A stretch of 64,000 nucleotides of DNA from Streptococcus catagoni (GTDB lineage Bacteria > Bacillota > Bacilli > Lactobacillales > Streptococcaceae). The translations under genes and the position numbers were made by a program. Of this stretch, positions 16,692-27,006 are shown one piece after another. Location: assembly GCF_011421425.1 (NCBI RefSeq), contig NZ_WPCW01000005.1, positions 39,001 to 103,000 on the forward strand, in the 5' to 3' direction. Within the stretch, counting starts at the first letter, position 1. Each line of letters starts with the position of its first letter. Below the pieces are notes generated by a model. That model worked only from the letters and a program-made list of their open reading frames with translations. It searched no databases and had not been told where the DNA came from.

Positions 16692-17996
16692 CTATTCTGC
16701 TGTATTCATAAATCCGACATATTTTCTCTTTAGAAGATAACCTTCAAGTTGTTTCATTCCTTCGATACCTGTTGAGATCAAAATGAGCAAACTTGTTCCC
16801 CCTAGAGCAATACCTGCTGATAGGTTGAGAGCTTGTTGTGCTGCAATTGGTACTAGAGATATAAAGGCTAAGAAAACAGACCCTACAGTTGCTAATTTTT
16901 TCAGCAATGATGACATAAATTGTTCTGTTTCTCGTCCAGGTCGAACACTTGGAATATAGGACGAATTCTTCTGTAGATTTTCAGCTGTTTTCTCAGGATT
17001 TACTTGTACAAAAGTATAGAAGAATGAGAACAAGATAATCAACAAGGCATAAACTAACATCCCTGTTGGGGTTTGATAATTAAAAATTTCTTGTAATTTA
17101 TTTAACCATGAAATATCTCTACCATTTTGAAAGAACGGTATGATTGTACTTGGAATTGTTGTAATCGAGCTAGCAAAGATAACGGGAATAACACCAGCTG
17201 GATTAACCTTCAAAGGAAGATAAGAACTTGTAGGCGCACCTTGAACAAGTTTGGTATATTGGATTGGAATTTTAAATTCTGCCTGTTGAACAAAGGTTGT
17301 GAAAAAGACGATTGCCAAAACTGCTAAAATTAAAATACCGACAATGATATATGAAGAACGCATGTCTCCAGTTTTAACATTGACAAAGTAATCATCACGA
17401 ACAGTTGCAATGGCATTTGGAATGGATGAGATGATACCTGCAAAGATAATCATCGAAACGCCGTTTCCAAAGCCTTTATCTGTAATTTGTTCACCAAGCC
17501 AGGTAACAATAACACTTCCTGTTGTTAGCAAAGCACCAATTAACAAATATGTTTTGACATTTGGTGTGGACACTAAAGCAACATTTGATAAGGTATTAAA
17601 GCCTGCCGTAATACCGATTGATTGGATAAAAGCAAGAACTAGTGAAATGTAACGTGTTGCTTGATTGAGCTTACGTCTACCTACCTCACCCTGTTTTCCC
17701 CATTCAACGAATTTCGGCAAAATATCCATTTGTAAAAGTTGGACTACGATAGAAGCTGTAATGTATGGACTTACCCCCATTGAGAAAACAGAGAAGTTTC
17801 GCATGGCATTACCACTGACCAAGTTCAACATATTTAGAAAGGGAAGTTCACTCAACTGCTCTAAGCTTTTTGCATTAACACCAGGAACTGTAATATGAGT
17901 CCCGATTCGGAATATTAGAATAATAAAGATAGTGTAAAAAATTTTATGTCTTACATTCTTTATTTTCAATGCATCTTTTAATATTTTTAAGAACAT
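16692..17996 (-). CDS. secY: Protein translocase subunit SecY
   Basis: 434 aa polytopic channel subunit of SecYEG with about ten membrane segments. Plug and conserved parts are visible: ITVPGVNAKSL, NLVSGNAMRNFSVFSMGVSPYITASI, VEWGKQGEVGRRKLNQATRY, KLVQGAPTSSYLPLKVNPAGVIPVIFA and QGMKQLE-like near the end. 17 bp after rplO. Confidence 0.98.
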   Translation of the reverse strand: MFLKILKDALKIKNVRHKIFYTIFIILIFRIGTHITVPGVNAKSLEQLSELPFLNMLNLVSGNAMRNFSVFSMGVSPYITASIVVQLLQMDILPKFVEWGKQGEVGRRKLNQATRYISLVLAFIQSIGITAGFNTLSNVALVSTPNVKTYLLIGALLTTGSVIVTWLGEQITDKGFGNGVSMIIFAGIISSIPNAIATVRDDYFVNVKTGDMRSSYIIVGILILAVLAIVFFTTFVQQAEFKIPIQYTKLVQGAPTSSYLPLKVNPAGVIPVIFASSITTIPSTIIPFFQNGRDISWLNKLQEIFNYQTPTGMLVYALLIILFSFFYTFVQVNPEKTAENLQKNSSYIPSVRPGRETEQFMSSLLKKLATVGSVFLAFISLVPIAAQQALNLSAGIALGGTSLLILISTGIEGMKQLEGYLLKRKYVGFMNTAE

Positions 17997-18012
17997 AATG
18001 AGCTACCCCTCA

Positions 18013-18453
18013 TTAGATGACTTCTATTGAACCACCCTTAGCAGTAATTGCTGATTCAGCAGTTTTTGAGAACTTAGCTGCTTTAACAGTCAATTTTTTA
18101 GTCAATTCGCCTTTACCTAAAATTTTAACGCCTGATTTTTCAGCACGAACAATTCCAGCTTCTTTAAGAACGACTGGAGTTACTTCTGTACCATCTTCAA
18201 AAACGTTTAATTGATCAAGGTTAACAAGAGCGTACTCTTTAGCATTGATGTTTGAGAATCCACGTTTTGGCATGCGACGGAACAATGGAGTTTGTCCACC
18301 TTCAAAACCTAAACGAACGCCACCACCACTACGAGATTTTTGACCTTTTTGTCCGCGTCCAGATGTTTTACCATTACCTGATGAAGAACCACGTCCTACA
18401 CGGTTACGTACTTTACGTGAGCCTTCAGCAGCTTTTAATTCATGAAGTTTCAT
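18013..18453 (-). CDS. rplO: 50S ribosomal protein L15
   Basis: 146 aa uL15. The glycine/arginine-rich N-terminal tail ([20 protein letters not shown]) that threads into 23S rRNA and the [18 protein letters not shown] motif are intact. Unlike the usual tight rpmD-rplO spacing, 211 bp separate it from rpmD; that gap holds a large hairpin. Confidence 0.98.
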   Translation of the reverse strand: MKLHELKAAEGSRKVRNRVGRGSSSGNGKTSGRGQKGQKSRSGGGVRLGFEGGQTPLFRRMPKRGFSNINAKEYALVNLDQLNVFEDGTEVTPVVLKEAGIVRAEKSGVKILGKGELTKKLTVKAAKFSKTAESAITAKGGSIEVI

Positions 18454-18560
18454 TTTTTCTCCTTTTTTTGTAAAATGCTAGCGCCTCTATGAAGAGAAAG
18501 GATCCTCCTATAGAAACTCGCCTATACATTGTTTGAATCGTTTGAAACGATTGATTAATA

Positions 18561-18624
18561 TATGCACTAACCGACTACTGCATGTTGTTAAGATTAACAA
18601 CTTACAAAAGTCGGCTTTATGCAT
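18561..18624 (-). repeat. Large three-tier inverted repeat between rpmD and rplO
   Basis: Read on the minus strand, three nested stems surround one centre: ATGCA with TGCAT, then GCCGACT with AGTCGGT, then GTTGTTAA with TTAACAAC around TC. A separate small palindrome AATCGTTTGAAACGATT sits at 18536-18552. No T-run follows, so it is not a simple terminator; a processing or attenuation site or a mobile repeat is possible. Confidence 0.7.
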
Positions 18625-18664
18625 TGATTATTTTTTTTGAAAATAAGGTCTTTAGTTTAAAGTT

Positions 18665-18847
18665 TTATTTAACATCTTCAACAGTAAGCAAATGAGAGAT
18701 TGCATTAACCATACCACGGATAGCAGGGTTATCTTCTTTAATTACTGATGAGTTTAATTTACCAAGTCCAAGAGCAACAACTGTTTTACGTTGTTCTGGC
18801 TTACGTCCGATTGGAGACTTAGTCAAAGTAATTTTAATTTGAGCCAT
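18665..18847 (-). CDS. rpmD: 50S ribosomal protein L30
   Basis: 60 aa uL30, canonical length. [20 protein letters not shown] and [22 protein letters not shown] are typical. 14 bp after rpsE. Confidence 0.98.
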   Translation of the reverse strand: MAQIKITLTKSPIGRKPEQRKTVVALGLGKLNSSVIKEDNPAIRGMVNAISHLLTVEDVK

Positions 18848-18861
18848 TACGATCCCCTTTC

Positions 18862-19356
18862 TTATACTAAGTCAGCTACTGAAACACCACGTAATGCGGC
18901 TACTTCTTCAGCACGTTTAAGTTGTTTAAGTCCTTCAACAGTTGCACGAACAATGTTGATTGGAGTATTTGAACCAAGTGATTTTGAAGTAATATCAGCA
19001 ATACCTGCTAATTCCACTACGGCACGAACTGCACCACCAGCGGCAACTCCAGAACCTTCAACAGCTGGTTTCAACAATACTTTTGCTCCACCAAAGTTTG
19101 TGAAAACTTCGTGAGGAATAGTAGTTCCAACCATTGGTACTTCAATCATGCTCTTCTTAGCAGCTTCAACTGCTTTACGAATAGCTTCTGGTACTTCTTG
19201 AGCTTTACCAGTTCCGAAACCAACACGGCCATTGCCATCACCAACTACTACAAGAGCAGCAAAACGAAGACGACGTCCACCTTTTACAACTTTTGTAACA
19301 CGGTTAATCGCAACAACGCGTTCTTCAAGTTCAACTGCATTATCTTTAAATGCCAT
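18862..19356 (-). CDS. rpsE: 30S ribosomal protein S5
   Basis: 164 aa uS5, a fidelity protein near the mRNA entry tunnel. Double-stranded RNA-binding domain with [20 protein letters not shown] and the [14 protein letters not shown] loop; C-terminal domain with [22 protein letters not shown]. The loop shows no obvious spectinomycin-resistance change, judged by eye. Confidence 0.99.
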   Translation of the reverse strand: MAFKDNAVELEERVVAINRVTKVVKGGRRLRFAALVVVGDGNGRVGFGTGKAQEVPEAIRKAVEAAKKSMIEVPMVGTTIPHEVFTNFGGAKVLLKPAVEGSGVAAGGAVRAVVELAGIADITSKSLGSNTPINIVRATVEGLKQLKRAEEVAALRGVSVADLV

Positions 19357-19374
19357 TTTTTTGTGTCCTCCCTA

Positions 19375-19740
19375 TTAGAATTTCAATCCGTTTTCACGAG
19401 CTGCATCAGCCAAAGCTTTAACACGGCCGTGATATAGATATCCACCGCGGTCAAACACCACTTCAGAAATACCTTTAGCCACTGCACGTTCAGCAACAAG
19501 TTTGCCGACTACAACGGCTTGTTCAGTTTTAGATCCTTTAGAAACGTCTTTATCAAGAGTTGATGCGCTTGCGAGCGTTACACCCGCTACGTCATCAATA
19601 ACTTGAGCGTAGATGCCTGTATTAGAACGGAAAACGTTCAAACGTGGGCGTTCTGCAGTTCCAGAGAGTTTACCGCGTACGCGACGATGGCGTTTTTGGC
19701 GGGTTTTGTTTTTATCTGGTTTTGAAATCACAATTTTCAC
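19375..19740 (-). CDS. rplR: 50S ribosomal protein L18
   Basis: 121 aa uL18 that binds 5S r[23 protein letters not shown] and the C-terminal [20 protein letters not shown] are canonical. 18 bp before rpsE. Confidence 0.99.
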   Translation of the reverse strand: MKIVISKPDKNKTRQKRHRRVRGKLSGTAERPRLNVFRSNTGIYAQVIDDVAGVTLASASTLDKDVSKGSKTEQAVVVGKLVAERAVAKGISEVVFDRGGYLYHGRVKALADAARENGLKF

Positions 19741-19823
19741 CTCTTAATTTTTAAGTTAATTTATATACAAAACGGAAATGAGTCAGTATTTGGTTAATAT
19801 TAACTAACAAAGCTACTAAACTA

Positions 19824-20360
19824 TTATTTACCAGTTTTACCTTCTTTAAGGCGTACATATTCACCAACGTAACGAATACCTTTACCTTTATAAGGTTCTG
19901 GTGAACGTAGACTACGGATATAAGCAGCTGTTTGACCAACAAGTTCTTTGTTGATTCCGGCAACTGAAATTGAAGTTGGGTTAGCAAGAGTGAATGTAAT
20001 TCCTTCTGGTGCTTCCACTTCATCTTGGTGAGATTTACCTACTGAAAGGACAAGTTTTGTACCTTGAAGTTGAGCACGGTAACCGACACCCTTCATTTCA
20101 AGATCTTTTTTGAAACCTTCAGAAACACCAACAACCATGTTGTTCAAGTTTGCACGAGTTGTACCATGAATTGTTTTCATTTCTTTTGAGTCGTTAGGAC
20201 GTGAAACTGTGATCTCAGTTCCTTCAACTTTGATTTCAATGTTTTTGTTGAACTCACGAGTGAGTTCGCCTTTAGGGCCTTTTACAGTAACAACGTTTCC
20301 GTCTTGACTGATTTCAACACCTGCAGGCATAGTAATTATTTTATTACCAATACGTGACAT
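19824..20360 (-). CDS. rplF: 50S ribosomal protein L6
   Basis: 178 aa uL6 near the factor-binding site. [36 protein letters not shown] and the C-terminal [13 protein letters not shown] are canonical. A gap of 430 bp, unusual inside the spc operon, separates it from rpsH and carries a dispersed repeat. Confidence 0.99.
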   Translation of the reverse strand: MSRIGNKIITMPAGVEISQDGNVVTVKGPKGELTREFNKNIEIKVEGTEITVSRPNDSKEMKTIHGTTRANLNNMVVGVSEGFKKDLEMKGVGYRAQLQGTKLVLSVGKSHQDEVEAPEGITFTLANPTSISVAGINKELVGQTAAYIRSLRSPEPYKGKGIRYVGEYVRLKEGKTGK

Positions 20361-20417
20361 GTTTATTTTCTCCTGTTAAATTGTCAGGCCGCTTAAGCGA
20401 CGAGTTTTCACGGGGCG

Positions 20418-20530
20418 AACTAAGATACTAAGGGCGTAAAAGGCAAAGTGAAAATAGGAAACTTTACTATGAAACCAAGGTTTCTAGAAAAGTTTATCTT
20501 TTTCACACAGACTTTAGCCCGTGTTCAATT
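20418..20530 (+). repeat. Dispersed about 112-bp intergenic repeat, copy 1
   Basis: This copy in the rplF-rpsH gap aligns over its whole length with 27729-27841 in the rplC-rpsJ gap. Shared blocks include AAGATAC, GAAAA-AGGAAA, an inner hairpin GAAACC-AAGGTTTC (GAAACT-TCAGTTTC in copy 2), TTTATCTTTTTCAC and CGTGTTCAATT. Sequence differs at roughly one base in four, with compensating changes in the hairpin. I do not know the family name. Confidence 0.75.
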
Positions 20531-20790
20531 AGTTCTTTTACGTTTGTTAAAAGATAGTATTCAATATTTGAACACAGCCGGCGAACTGCCATCTAAAATA
20601 GACCAACTATTTTGTTTGCAAGCAAACTACAACCGTTTTCTAATTTTAGATTATTCCTTACGGCTTTTGTATCATTATTTTAATAGTACAGCTAGTCCAA
20701 AGCGAGATTAGGCGACGCAGTCGAAGGTATAACTTGAAGTTAACCAAGACAAGCCAACGCAATATCGCATAGGAATGATTGTGCTATTAA
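20531..20790. other. Rest of the rplF-rpsH gap, no gene
   Basis: No convincing coding frame. The block 20690-20780 is richer in GC and has short palindromic words (CGACGCAGTCG, AAGTTAACC); it looks like another non-coding repeat unit, but no second copy is in the window. Confidence 0.4.
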
Positions 20791-21189
20791 TTACCAAACG
20801 TAAGCGATCACTTCCCCACCAACATTTTTTTGGCGAGCTTCTTTGTCAGTCAAAAGACCTTCTGAAGTTGAAATGATTGCGATTCCTAGTCCATTAAGAA
20901 CTTTAGGAACATCTTCACGTTTTGTGTAAACACGAAGACCTGGTTTTGAGATACGTTTTAAGTTAGTAATAACGCGTTCACCATTTTGACCATATTTAAG
21001 GAAAACACGGATGATTCCTTGTTTGTCATCTTCGATAACTTCAACGTTTTTTACAAAACCTTCGCGTACAAGGATATCAGCAATCCCTTTTTTGATGTTT
21101 GAAGCAGGAACTTCTAACATTTCGTGTTTTACTTGGTTAGCATTACGAATACGTGTTAGAAAGTCTGCAATTGGGTCAGTCATAACCAT
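20791..21189 (-). CDS. rpsH: 30S ribosomal protein S8
   Basis: 132 aa uS8, a primary 16S binder; in E. coli S8 is the repressor of the spc operon. [14 protein letters not shown] and [27 protein letters not shown] are canonical. ATG 21189 is supported by AAAGGAG 8 bases upstream. Confidence 0.99.
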   Translation of the reverse strand: MVMTDPIADFLTRIRNANQVKHEMLEVPASNIKKGIADILVREGFVKNVEVIEDDKQGIIRVFLKYGQNGERVITNLKRISKPGLRVYTKREDVPKVLNGLGIAIISTSEGLLTDKEARQKNVGGEVIAYVW

Positions 21190-21346
21190 TTTTGATTTCT
21201 CCTTTTACTAGTAGTTTGAATAATCACTTGCTAGTTAGTGCGCCCGAAGGCGGTGTGGTATGAGGATAATCCCATACCAGAAACAATGTTCTACCTTCCT
21301 CATTAAACTTAATTAATAGCAGAGAAAGGTTTCTACATTGTGTGTT

Positions 21347-21532
21347 TTACCAAGAAGCTTTAACAACACCTGGGATTTGGCCTTTGTAAGCCAACTCACG
21401 GAAGCAAACACGGCAAAGTTTAAATTTGCGGTAAACTGAATGTGGACGTCCACATTTTTCACAACGTGTATATGCTTGCGTAGAATATTTCGCAGGACGT
21501 TTGTTTTTAGCAATCATAGATTTTTTAGCCAA
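21347..21532 (-). CDS. rpsN: 30S ribosomal protein S14, zinc-binding type
   Basis: 61 aa uS14 of the short C+ form: [21 protein letters not shown] holds the two CxxC pairs that bind zinc. The longer zinc-free paralog, when present, lies elsewhere. 137 bp of hairpin-rich sequence follow it before rpsH, including AAACAATGT (21280s) and ACATTGTGTGTTT (21330s) as opposing arms. Confidence 0.98.
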   Translation of the reverse strand: MAKKSMIAKNKRPAKYSTQAYTRCEKCGRPHSVYRKFKLCRVCFRELAYKGQIPGVVKASW

Positions 21533-21547
21533 TTTATTTACCCCCTA

Positions 21548-22090
21548 TTATTTTGCAAAAGGCATTCCAAGGCCTTTAAGCAATTCACGTGATTCTTCGT
21601 CAGTATTTGCAGTAGTGACGATTACGATATCAAGACCACGCACTTTATCAACATCATCGAAGTTGATTTCTGGGAAGATAAGTTGTTCTTTCACACCAAG
21701 TGTGTAGTTACCACGTCCATCAAAAGATTTTGTTGGGACACCATGGAAATCACGAACACGAGGAAGTGAAACGCTAACTAATTTGTCTAGGAATTCGTAC
21801 ATACGTTCGCCACGAAGTGTTACTTTCGCACCGATCGCAACACCTTCACGAAGACGGAAGCCAGCGATTGATTTCTTAGCCTTAGTAATAAGCGGTTTTT
21901 GACCTGAAATAAGTGCTAATTCTGCAGCAGCTTTTTCAAGGTTTTTTGCGTTTGAAACAGCATCACCAACACCCATGTTAAGAACAATTTTCTCAACTTT
22001 TGGCACAGCCATAACTGTTGTATAATTAAATTTCTCTGACAAGGCAGGGATTACTTCGTTAGTATATTTTTCTTTTAAACGATTTGCCAT
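21548..22090 (-). CDS. rplE: 50S ribosomal protein L5
   Basis: 180 aa uL5, binds 5S rRNA and P-site t[40 protein letters not shown] and [21 protein letters not shown] are canonical. Confidence 0.99.
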   Translation of the reverse strand: MANRLKEKYTNEVIPALSEKFNYTTVMAVPKVEKIVLNMGVGDAVSNAKNLEKAAAELALISGQKPLITKAKKSIAGFRLREGVAIGAKVTLRGERMYEFLDKLVSVSLPRVRDFHGVPTKSFDGRGNYTLGVKEQLIFPEINFDDVDKVRGLDIVIVTTANTDEESRELLKGLGMPFAK

Positions 22091-22114
22091 TTATGCTTCT
22101 CCTTTCCTTCGTGA

Positions 22115-22420
22115 TTAATCAAGCACTTCGCCTGATTTTTTGCTGTAACGAACTTTTTTGCCGTCAACAACTTTATAACCAACACGTCCTGCAACACCAT
22201 TTTTATCAAGTACTTGTACGTTTGATACATGGATTGGAGCTTCTTTTTCTACGATAGCTCCTTGAGGGTTTTCTGTGTTAGGTTTTTGGTGTTTTTTGAT
22301 CATAGCAACACCTTCAACAACAACTTTGTTAACTTTTGGTAAAGCTTTAAGAACTACTGCTTCAGTTCCCTTATCCTTACCAGCAATAACGCGAACTTTG
22401 TCGCCTTTTTTTACAAACAT
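22115..22420 (-). CDS. rplX: 50S ribosomal protein L24
   Basis: 101 aa uL24, an assembly initiator at the tunnel exit. KOW motif near the N-terminus: [21 protein letters not shown]-terminal SGEVLD. Its upstream gap carries a CCTAGG-rich palindrome cluster. Confidence 0.99.
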   Translation of the reverse strand: MFVKKGDKVRVIAGKDKGTEAVVLKALPKVNKVVVEGVAMIKKHQKPNTENPQGAIVEKEAPIHVSNVQVLDKNGVAGRVGYKVVDGKKVRYSKKSGEVLD

Positions 22421-22447
22421 TCTGGGTTTCTCCTATTATTTTCTTAC

Positions 22448-22481
22448 GCCCTAGGGGCACCCTAGGAAAGCCTAGGGGACT
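22448..22481 (-). repeat. CCTAGG palindrome cluster between rplN and rplX
   Basis: On the minus strand CCCCTAGG, CCTAGGG and CCCCTAGGG occur within 34 bases. Any two can pair, giving alternative GC-rich hairpins in an otherwise AT-rich gap. No T-run follows. Function unknown; an attenuating or stabilising RNA structure is possible. Confidence 0.6.
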
Positions 22482-22502
22482 TAGTTTGTTTAATTTTTAA
22501 AA

Positions 22503-22871
22503 TTAAAGTACTTCTGGTGCAAGTGAAACGATCTTCATGTAGCCACCTTCACGTAATTCACGTGCAACAGGGCCGAAGATACGAGTTCCGCGAGGAGTTT
22601 TGTCATCACGGATGATTACAGCAGCGTTGTCGTCAAATTTGATGTATGAGCCGTCTGGACGGCGAGCACCAGTTTTTGTACGAACAATAACAGCTTTCAC
22701 AACATCACCTTTTTTAACTGCTCCGCCAGGAGTAGCTTGTTTTACTGAAGCAACGATAACGTCGCCGATGTTAGCGAATTTACGTCCTGAACCACCAAGA
22801 ACTTTAATGGTCAAGATCTCACGGGCACCGCTATTATCAGCAACTTTCAAGCGAGTTTCTTGTTGAATCAT
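22503..22871 (-). CDS. rplN: 50S ribosomal protein L14
   Basis: 122 aa uL14 at the subunit interface. [42 protein letters not shown] and [18 protein letters not shown] are canonical. Confidence 0.99.
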
Positions 22872-22895
22872 TTCAATTTTCTCCTTTTAGTTTGA

Positions 22896-23156
22896 TTAGA
22901 TAATAACAGCTTTTTCCACAACTTCTACAAGACGGAAGCGCTTTGTAGCTGATAGTGGACGAGTTTCCATGATACGAACTTTATCGCCTTCTTTAGCAAT
23001 GTTGTTTTCGTCATGTGCTTTGTATTTTTTAGAATAGTTGATACGTTTACCATAGACTGGGTGGTTACGTTTAGTTTCAACTATAACAGTGATTGTTTTA
23101 TCCATCTTGTCAGATACTACACGTCCAACAAGGGTTCTACGTTGATTACGTTCCAT
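22896..23156 (-). CDS. rpsQ: 30S ribosomal protein S17
   Basis: 86 aa uS17, a primary 16S binder. [20 protein letters not shown] and [18 protein letters not shown] are canonical. Confidence 0.99.
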   Translation of the reverse strand: MERNQRRTLVGRVVSDKMDKTITVIVETKRNHPVYGKRINYSKKYKAHDENNIAKEGDKVRIMETRPLSATKRFRLVEVVEKAVII

Positions 23157-23183
23157 TATTAGAATTTCTCCTTTCCCAATCTA

Positions 23184-23390
23184 TTATTTCATTTCAGATT
23201 GCACTGTTTTTACGCGTGCAATTTGTTTTTTAACTTCGTTCAAACGAGCAGTTTGATCAAGTTGACCTGCTGCAGCTTGAAAACGAAGGTCGAAAAGTTC
23301 TTTTTTGAGTTCGTTTTCTTTTTTAGCAAGCTCTTCTTGAGACAAGCCACGAAGCTCAGCAACAAACTTTTTGATTTCTTCAAGTTTCAT
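23184..23390 (-). CDS. rpmC: 50S ribosomal protein L29
   Basis: 68 aa uL29, two-helix protein at the tunnel exit near the SRP/trigger-factor docking site. [20 protein letters not shown] and [16 protein letters not shown] are canonical. 10 bp after rplP. Confidence 0.98.
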   Translation of the reverse strand: MKLEEIKKFVAELRGLSQEELAKKENELKKELFDLRFQAAAGQLDQTARLNEVKKQIARVKTVQSEMK

Positions 23391-23399
23391 GTCTTCTCC

Positions 23400-23813
23400 T
23401 TATTCTGCTTCACGTTTTACGAATTTTACTTTAACTGGTAATTTGTGTCCAGCAAGACGGAAAGCTTCGCGTGCAACTTCTTCAGATACACCAGCAATTT
23501 CAAACATCACTTTACCACGTTTAACAGGTGATACCCAACCTTCAGGTGCACCTTTACCAGATCCCATACGAACCCCGATAGCTTTAGCTGTATAAGATTT
23601 GTGAGGGAATATTTTAATCCAAACCTTACCACCACGTTTCATATAACGAGTCATAGCGATACGAGCAGCTTCGATTTGACGGTTAGTAATCCATGAGCTT
23701 GTTGTAGCTTGGAGACCGTATTCACCAAATGATACTTCTTTTCCACCTTTGGCTTCACCGCGCATTTTCCCACGGAACTCACGACGGTGTTTAACACGTT
23801 TAGGTACTAACAT
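23400..23813 (-). CDS. rplP: 50S ribosomal protein L16
   Basis: 137 aa uL16 at the tRNA corridor. [40 protein letters not shown] and the [13 protein letters not shown] loop are canonical. Three bp after rpsC. Confidence 0.99.
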   Translation of the reverse strand: MLVPKRVKHRREFRGKMRGEAKGGKEVSFGEYGLQATTSSWITNRQIEAARIAMTRYMKRGGKVWIKIFPHKSYTAKAIGVRMGSGKGAPEGWVSPVKRGKVMFEIAGVSEEVAREAFRLAGHKLPVKVKFVKREAE

Positions 23814-23816
23814 ATG

Positions 23817-24470
23817 TTATTTGCCTCCTTTAGTGTTTTTACGAGCTGGAAGAACTTCACCACGATAGATCCAAACTTTAACACCAAGTTTACCATATGT
23901 AGTGTCTGCTTCTTCCCAAGCGTAATCGATATCAGCACGAAGTGTGTGAAGTGGAACAGTTCCTTCTGAATAACCTTCAGCACGGGCGATATCTGCACCG
24001 TTCAAACGACCAGAAACTTGGGTTTTGATACCTTTTGCTCCAGAACGCATTGTACGTTGGATAGCTTGTTTTTGAGCACGACGGAAAGCAACACGTTGCT
24101 CAAGTTGACGAGCAATATTTTCACCAACAAGGTGAGCATCAAGATCTGGTGATTTGATTTCAATGATGTTGATGTGAACTTGTTTTCCAGTTAATTTGTT
24201 AAGTTGAGCGCGAAGTGCGTCAACGTTTGCTCCACCTTTACCGATAACCATACCTGGTTTTGCAGTATGTAGTGAAACAATAACTTTATTGATAGCACGT
24301 TCAATTTCAATAGTTGAAACTGAAGCTTCTGCTAATTCTTTTTGAATAAATTTACGGATTGCTAAATCTTCATGAAGGTAATCCGCGTATTCTTTTTCAG
24401 CATACCATTTCGCATCCCAGTCACGGATGATTCCGACACGCATACCAATTGGATGTACTTTTTGACCCAC
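23817..24470 (-). CDS. rpsC: 30S ribosomal protein S3
   Basis: 217 aa uS3 with a KH domain ([21 protein letters not shown]), forming part of the mRNA entry helicase. [20 protein letters not shown] start and [10 protein letters not shown] near the end are canonical. Confidence 0.99.
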   Translation of the reverse strand: MGQKVHPIGMRVGIIRDWDAKWYAEKEYADYLHEDLAIRKFIQKELAEASVSTIEIERAINKVIVSLHTAKPGMVIGKGGANVDALRAQLNKLTGKQVHINIIEIKSPDLDAHLVGENIARQLEQRVAFRRAQKQAIQRTMRSGAKGIKTQVSGRLNGADIARAEGYSEGTVPLHTLRADIDYAWEEADTTYGKLGVKVWIYRGEVLPARKNTKGGK

Positions 24471-24482
24471 GATTTTACCTCC

Positions 24483-24827
24483 TTATTTTTCTGATACAAC
24501 TACAGTTACGTGAGTTGTACGTTTGTTGATTGGTGAAGCTGAACCTTTCGCACGTGGACGGAAACGTTTCATTGTTGGTCCTTCATTAGCAAATGTTTCA
24601 GATACTACCAAGTTAGCTTTTTCCAAACCGAAATTGTTTTCTGCGTTTGCAATTGCTGAGTTAAGAGTTTTCTCAACAATAACAGCTGCCTTGTTTGGAG
24701 TGAATTTTAAGATTGCGATTGCGTCAGCAACGTTCTTACCGCGGATAAGATCAAGTACTAAACGTGTTTTACGAGGTGAAACACGCACTGTACGAGCCAT
24801 TGCTTTAGCTGAAGTAATTTCTGCCAT
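24483..24827 (-). CDS. rplV: 50S ribosomal protein L22
   Basis: 114 aa uL22 lining the exit tunnel. [19 protein letters not shown] and the tunnel beta-hairpin ([20 protein letters not shown]) are intact; no insertion of the macrolide-resistance kind is seen. Confidence 0.99.
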   Translation of the reverse strand: MAEITSAKAMARTVRVSPRKTRLVLDLIRGKNVADAIAILKFTPNKAAVIVEKTLNSAIANAENNFGLEKANLVVSETFANEGPTMKRFRPRAKGSASPINKRTTHVTVVVSEK

Positions 24828-24842
24828 TGTGTCCTCCTCCTA

Positions 24843-25121
24843 TTAACGACGTGTTTTCTTGTCGTCAGCTGCGTGACCTTTGTAAGTACGAGTTGGTGCA
24901 AATTCACCAAGTTTGTGACCTACCATGTCTTCTTGGATATAAACAGGAACATGTTTACGTCCATCATAAACTGCGATTGTATATCCGATGAAACTTGGGA
25001 AAATCGTTGAACGACGTGACCAAGTTTTAATTACTTTTTTCTTTTCGTCTTTTGCTTGAGCTTCAACTTTTTTCATTAAATGCTCATCGACGAAAGGTCC
25101 TTTTTTAAGACTACGTCCCAT
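24843..25121 (-). CDS. rpsS: 30S ribosomal protein S19
   Basis: 92 aa uS19 of the 30S head. [20 protein letters not shown] and [20 protein letters not shown] are canonical. Confidence 0.99.
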   Translation of the reverse strand: MGRSLKKGPFVDEHLMKKVEAQAKDEKKKVIKTWSRRSTIFPSFIGYTIAVYDGRKHVPVYIQEDMVGHKLGEFAPTRTYKGHAADDKKTRR

Positions 25122-25212
25122 TTTGTAGTATTCTCCTTTAAATGTTGTACCACAACGGCTTGCCCATTGGGCTACCGAGTTGGCGGAAGTTTAATAAGCC
25201 TTAGCTAATCGC

Positions 25213-26046
25213 TTATTTTTCGTTACGACGACGAATAATAAGTTTGTCTGATTTAGCTTTCTTATTACGAGTTTTAAGACCAAGCGCTGGTTTACCCCAA
25301 GGAGTAGATGGTGCTTTACGTCCAACTGGTGCTTTACCTTCACCACCACCGTGTGGGTGATCGTTAGGGTTCATTACAGAACCACGAACTGTTGGGCGAA
25401 CACCTTTCCAACGGTTACGTCCGGCTTTACCAATGTTAACAAGTGATTGTTGTTCATTACCAACAGATCCGATTGTTGCACGGCAAGTGCCTAAAATCAT
25501 GCGAACTTCGCCTGATTGTAAACGAACAAGGATGTATTTCCCTTCTTGACCTAATACCTGAGCAGATGCACCGGCAGCACGAACAAGTTCTCCACCTTTA
25601 CCAGGTTTCATTTCAATGTTGTGAATCACTGTACCAACTGGAATGTTAGCAAGTGGCAATGCATTACCAACTTTAATATCTGCATCTGGACCAGATACAA
25701 TACGTTGACCTACTTCAAGACCTTTAGGTGCAATGATGTAAGCCTTAACACCGTCAGTATAATGTACTAAAGCGATGTTAGCAGTACGATTTGGATCGTA
25801 CTCGATAGTTTTAACAACTGCTTCAACTGCGTCTTTATTACGCTTGAAGTCAATCACACGATAATGACGTTTGTGTCCACCACCTTGGTGACGAACAGTG
25901 ATGCGACCATTGTTGTTACGACCAGCTTTGTTTTTAAGAGCAACAAGCAATGATTTCTCAGGTGTGCTTGTTGTGATTTCAGCGAAATCCAAAGAAGTCA
26001 TATTACGACGGCCATTTGTCGTTGGTTTATAAACTTTAATACCCAC
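25213..26046 (-). CDS. rplB: 50S ribosomal protein L2
   Basis: 277 aa uL2, needed for subunit joining and peptidyl transfer. [20 protein letters not shown] and the C-terminal [20 protein letters not shown] with the conserved histidine are intact. Confidence 0.99.
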   Translation of the reverse strand: MGIKVYKPTTNGRRNMTSLDFAEITTSTPEKSLLVALKNKAGRNNNGRITVRHQGGGHKRHYRVIDFKRNKDAVEAVVKTIEYDPNRTANIALVHYTDGVKAYIIAPKGLEVGQRIVSGPDADIKVGNALPLANIPVGTVIHNIEMKPGKGGELVRAAGASAQVLGQEGKYILVRLQSGEVRMILGTCRATIGSVGNEQQSLVNIGKAGRNRWKGVRPTVRGSVMNPNDHPHGGGEGKAPVGRKAPSTPWGKPALGLKTRNKKAKSDKLIIRRRNEK

Positions 26047-26063
26047 CTTATTTCCTCCTTAGA

Positions 26064-26360
26064 TTATTCAGCTTCAGCTGCAAACAACTCGATTGCTTTT
26101 GAATCAGCTGTAAGAGTGACGATAGCTTTTTTAGTTTTTGAAGTAAAGCCTGTATAGCGACCAACGCGTTTTGCTTTTGGTTTAGCAGTCACAGTGTTTA
26201 CTGTTGCAACTTTAACTCCTTCAAAAGCTGCTTCTACAGCTTGTTTGATAAGAAGTTTGTGTGCACGTGTGTCCACTTCAAAGGTGTATTTCCCTTCTTC
26301 AAGGGCAACCATTGATTTTTCAGTGATAACTGGTTTTTTAATTACGTCGTACAAATTCAT
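26064..26360 (-). CDS. rplW: 50S ribosomal protein L23
   Basis: 98 aa uL23, trigger-factor docking site. [20 protein letters not shown] and [15 protein letters not shown] text are canonical. The start overlaps the last base of rplD (ATGA-type junction). Confidence 0.99.
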   Translation of the reverse strand: MNLYDVIKKPVITEKSMVALEEGKYTFEVDTRAHKLLIKQAVEAAFEGVKVATVNTVTAKPKAKRVGRYTGFTSKTKKAIVTLTADSKAIELFAAEAE

Positions 26361-26983
26361 TATGCAAGAACCTCCTCAATTGTAGAGATTGCTTCTTTAG
26401 TGACAAGAAGTTTATCGCTATTTACAATATCAAGAACACTTGCAGTTGTTGCAGTTGCAACTTTAACGTTTGGAAGGTTACGAGCAGAAAGTGCTGCAAA
26501 TTCATTTCCTTCTTCAACAATAACAAGTACTTTTGAATCGATACTTAGCGCTGAAAGAACTTTTGCAAATTCAGCAGTTTTAGGTGCTGCAAATGAAAGG
26601 CTTTCTACAGCTACAAATTTTTTGTCAGCAACTTTAGCTGAGTAAACTGATTTCAAAGCAAGGCGACGAACTTTTTGTGGAAGTTTGTATCCATATGAAC
26701 GTGGAGTTGGTCCAAAGACCACACCACCACCACGCCATTGTGGTGAGCGGATAGAACCTTGACGAGCACGTCCAGTTCCTTTTTGACGCCATGGTTTACG
26801 TCCACCGCCTGATACTGCTGAACGGTTTTTAACCGCATGAGTACCTTGACGAAGGCTTGCGCGTTGGCTGATTACAACATCAAAAACAACTGATTCGTTT
26901 GGTTCGATACCGAAGATAGCGTCGTTTAATTCAACTGAGCTAACTTCTTTACCAGTTTGGTCAAATAGTTTTACGTTTGCCAT
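26360..26983 (-). CDS. rplD: 50S ribosomal protein L4
   Basis: 207 aa uL4. The tunnel loop reads [20 protein letters not shown] and looks wild type. In E. coli L4 also represses the S10 operon; nothing here shows that this applies. Confidence 0.99.
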   Translation of the reverse strand: MANVKLFDQTGKEVSSVELNDAIFGIEPNESVVFDVVISQRASLRQGTHAVKNRSAVSGGGRKPWRQKGTGRARQGSIRSPQWRGGGVVFGPTPRSYGYKLPQKVRRLALKSVYSAKVADKKFVAVESLSFAAPKTAEFAKVLSALSIDSKVLVIVEEGNEFAALSARNLPNVKVATATTASVLDIVNSDKLLVTKEAISTIEEVLA

Positions 26984-27006
26984 TTTAACTGTTTTCTCCT
27001 TTCTTA

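Noticed and set aside
20448..20711. 87-aa plus-strand open frame between rplF and rpsH
   Set aside because: It covers the dispersed repeat, the equivalent frame is not kept in copy 2, and there is no ribosome site.
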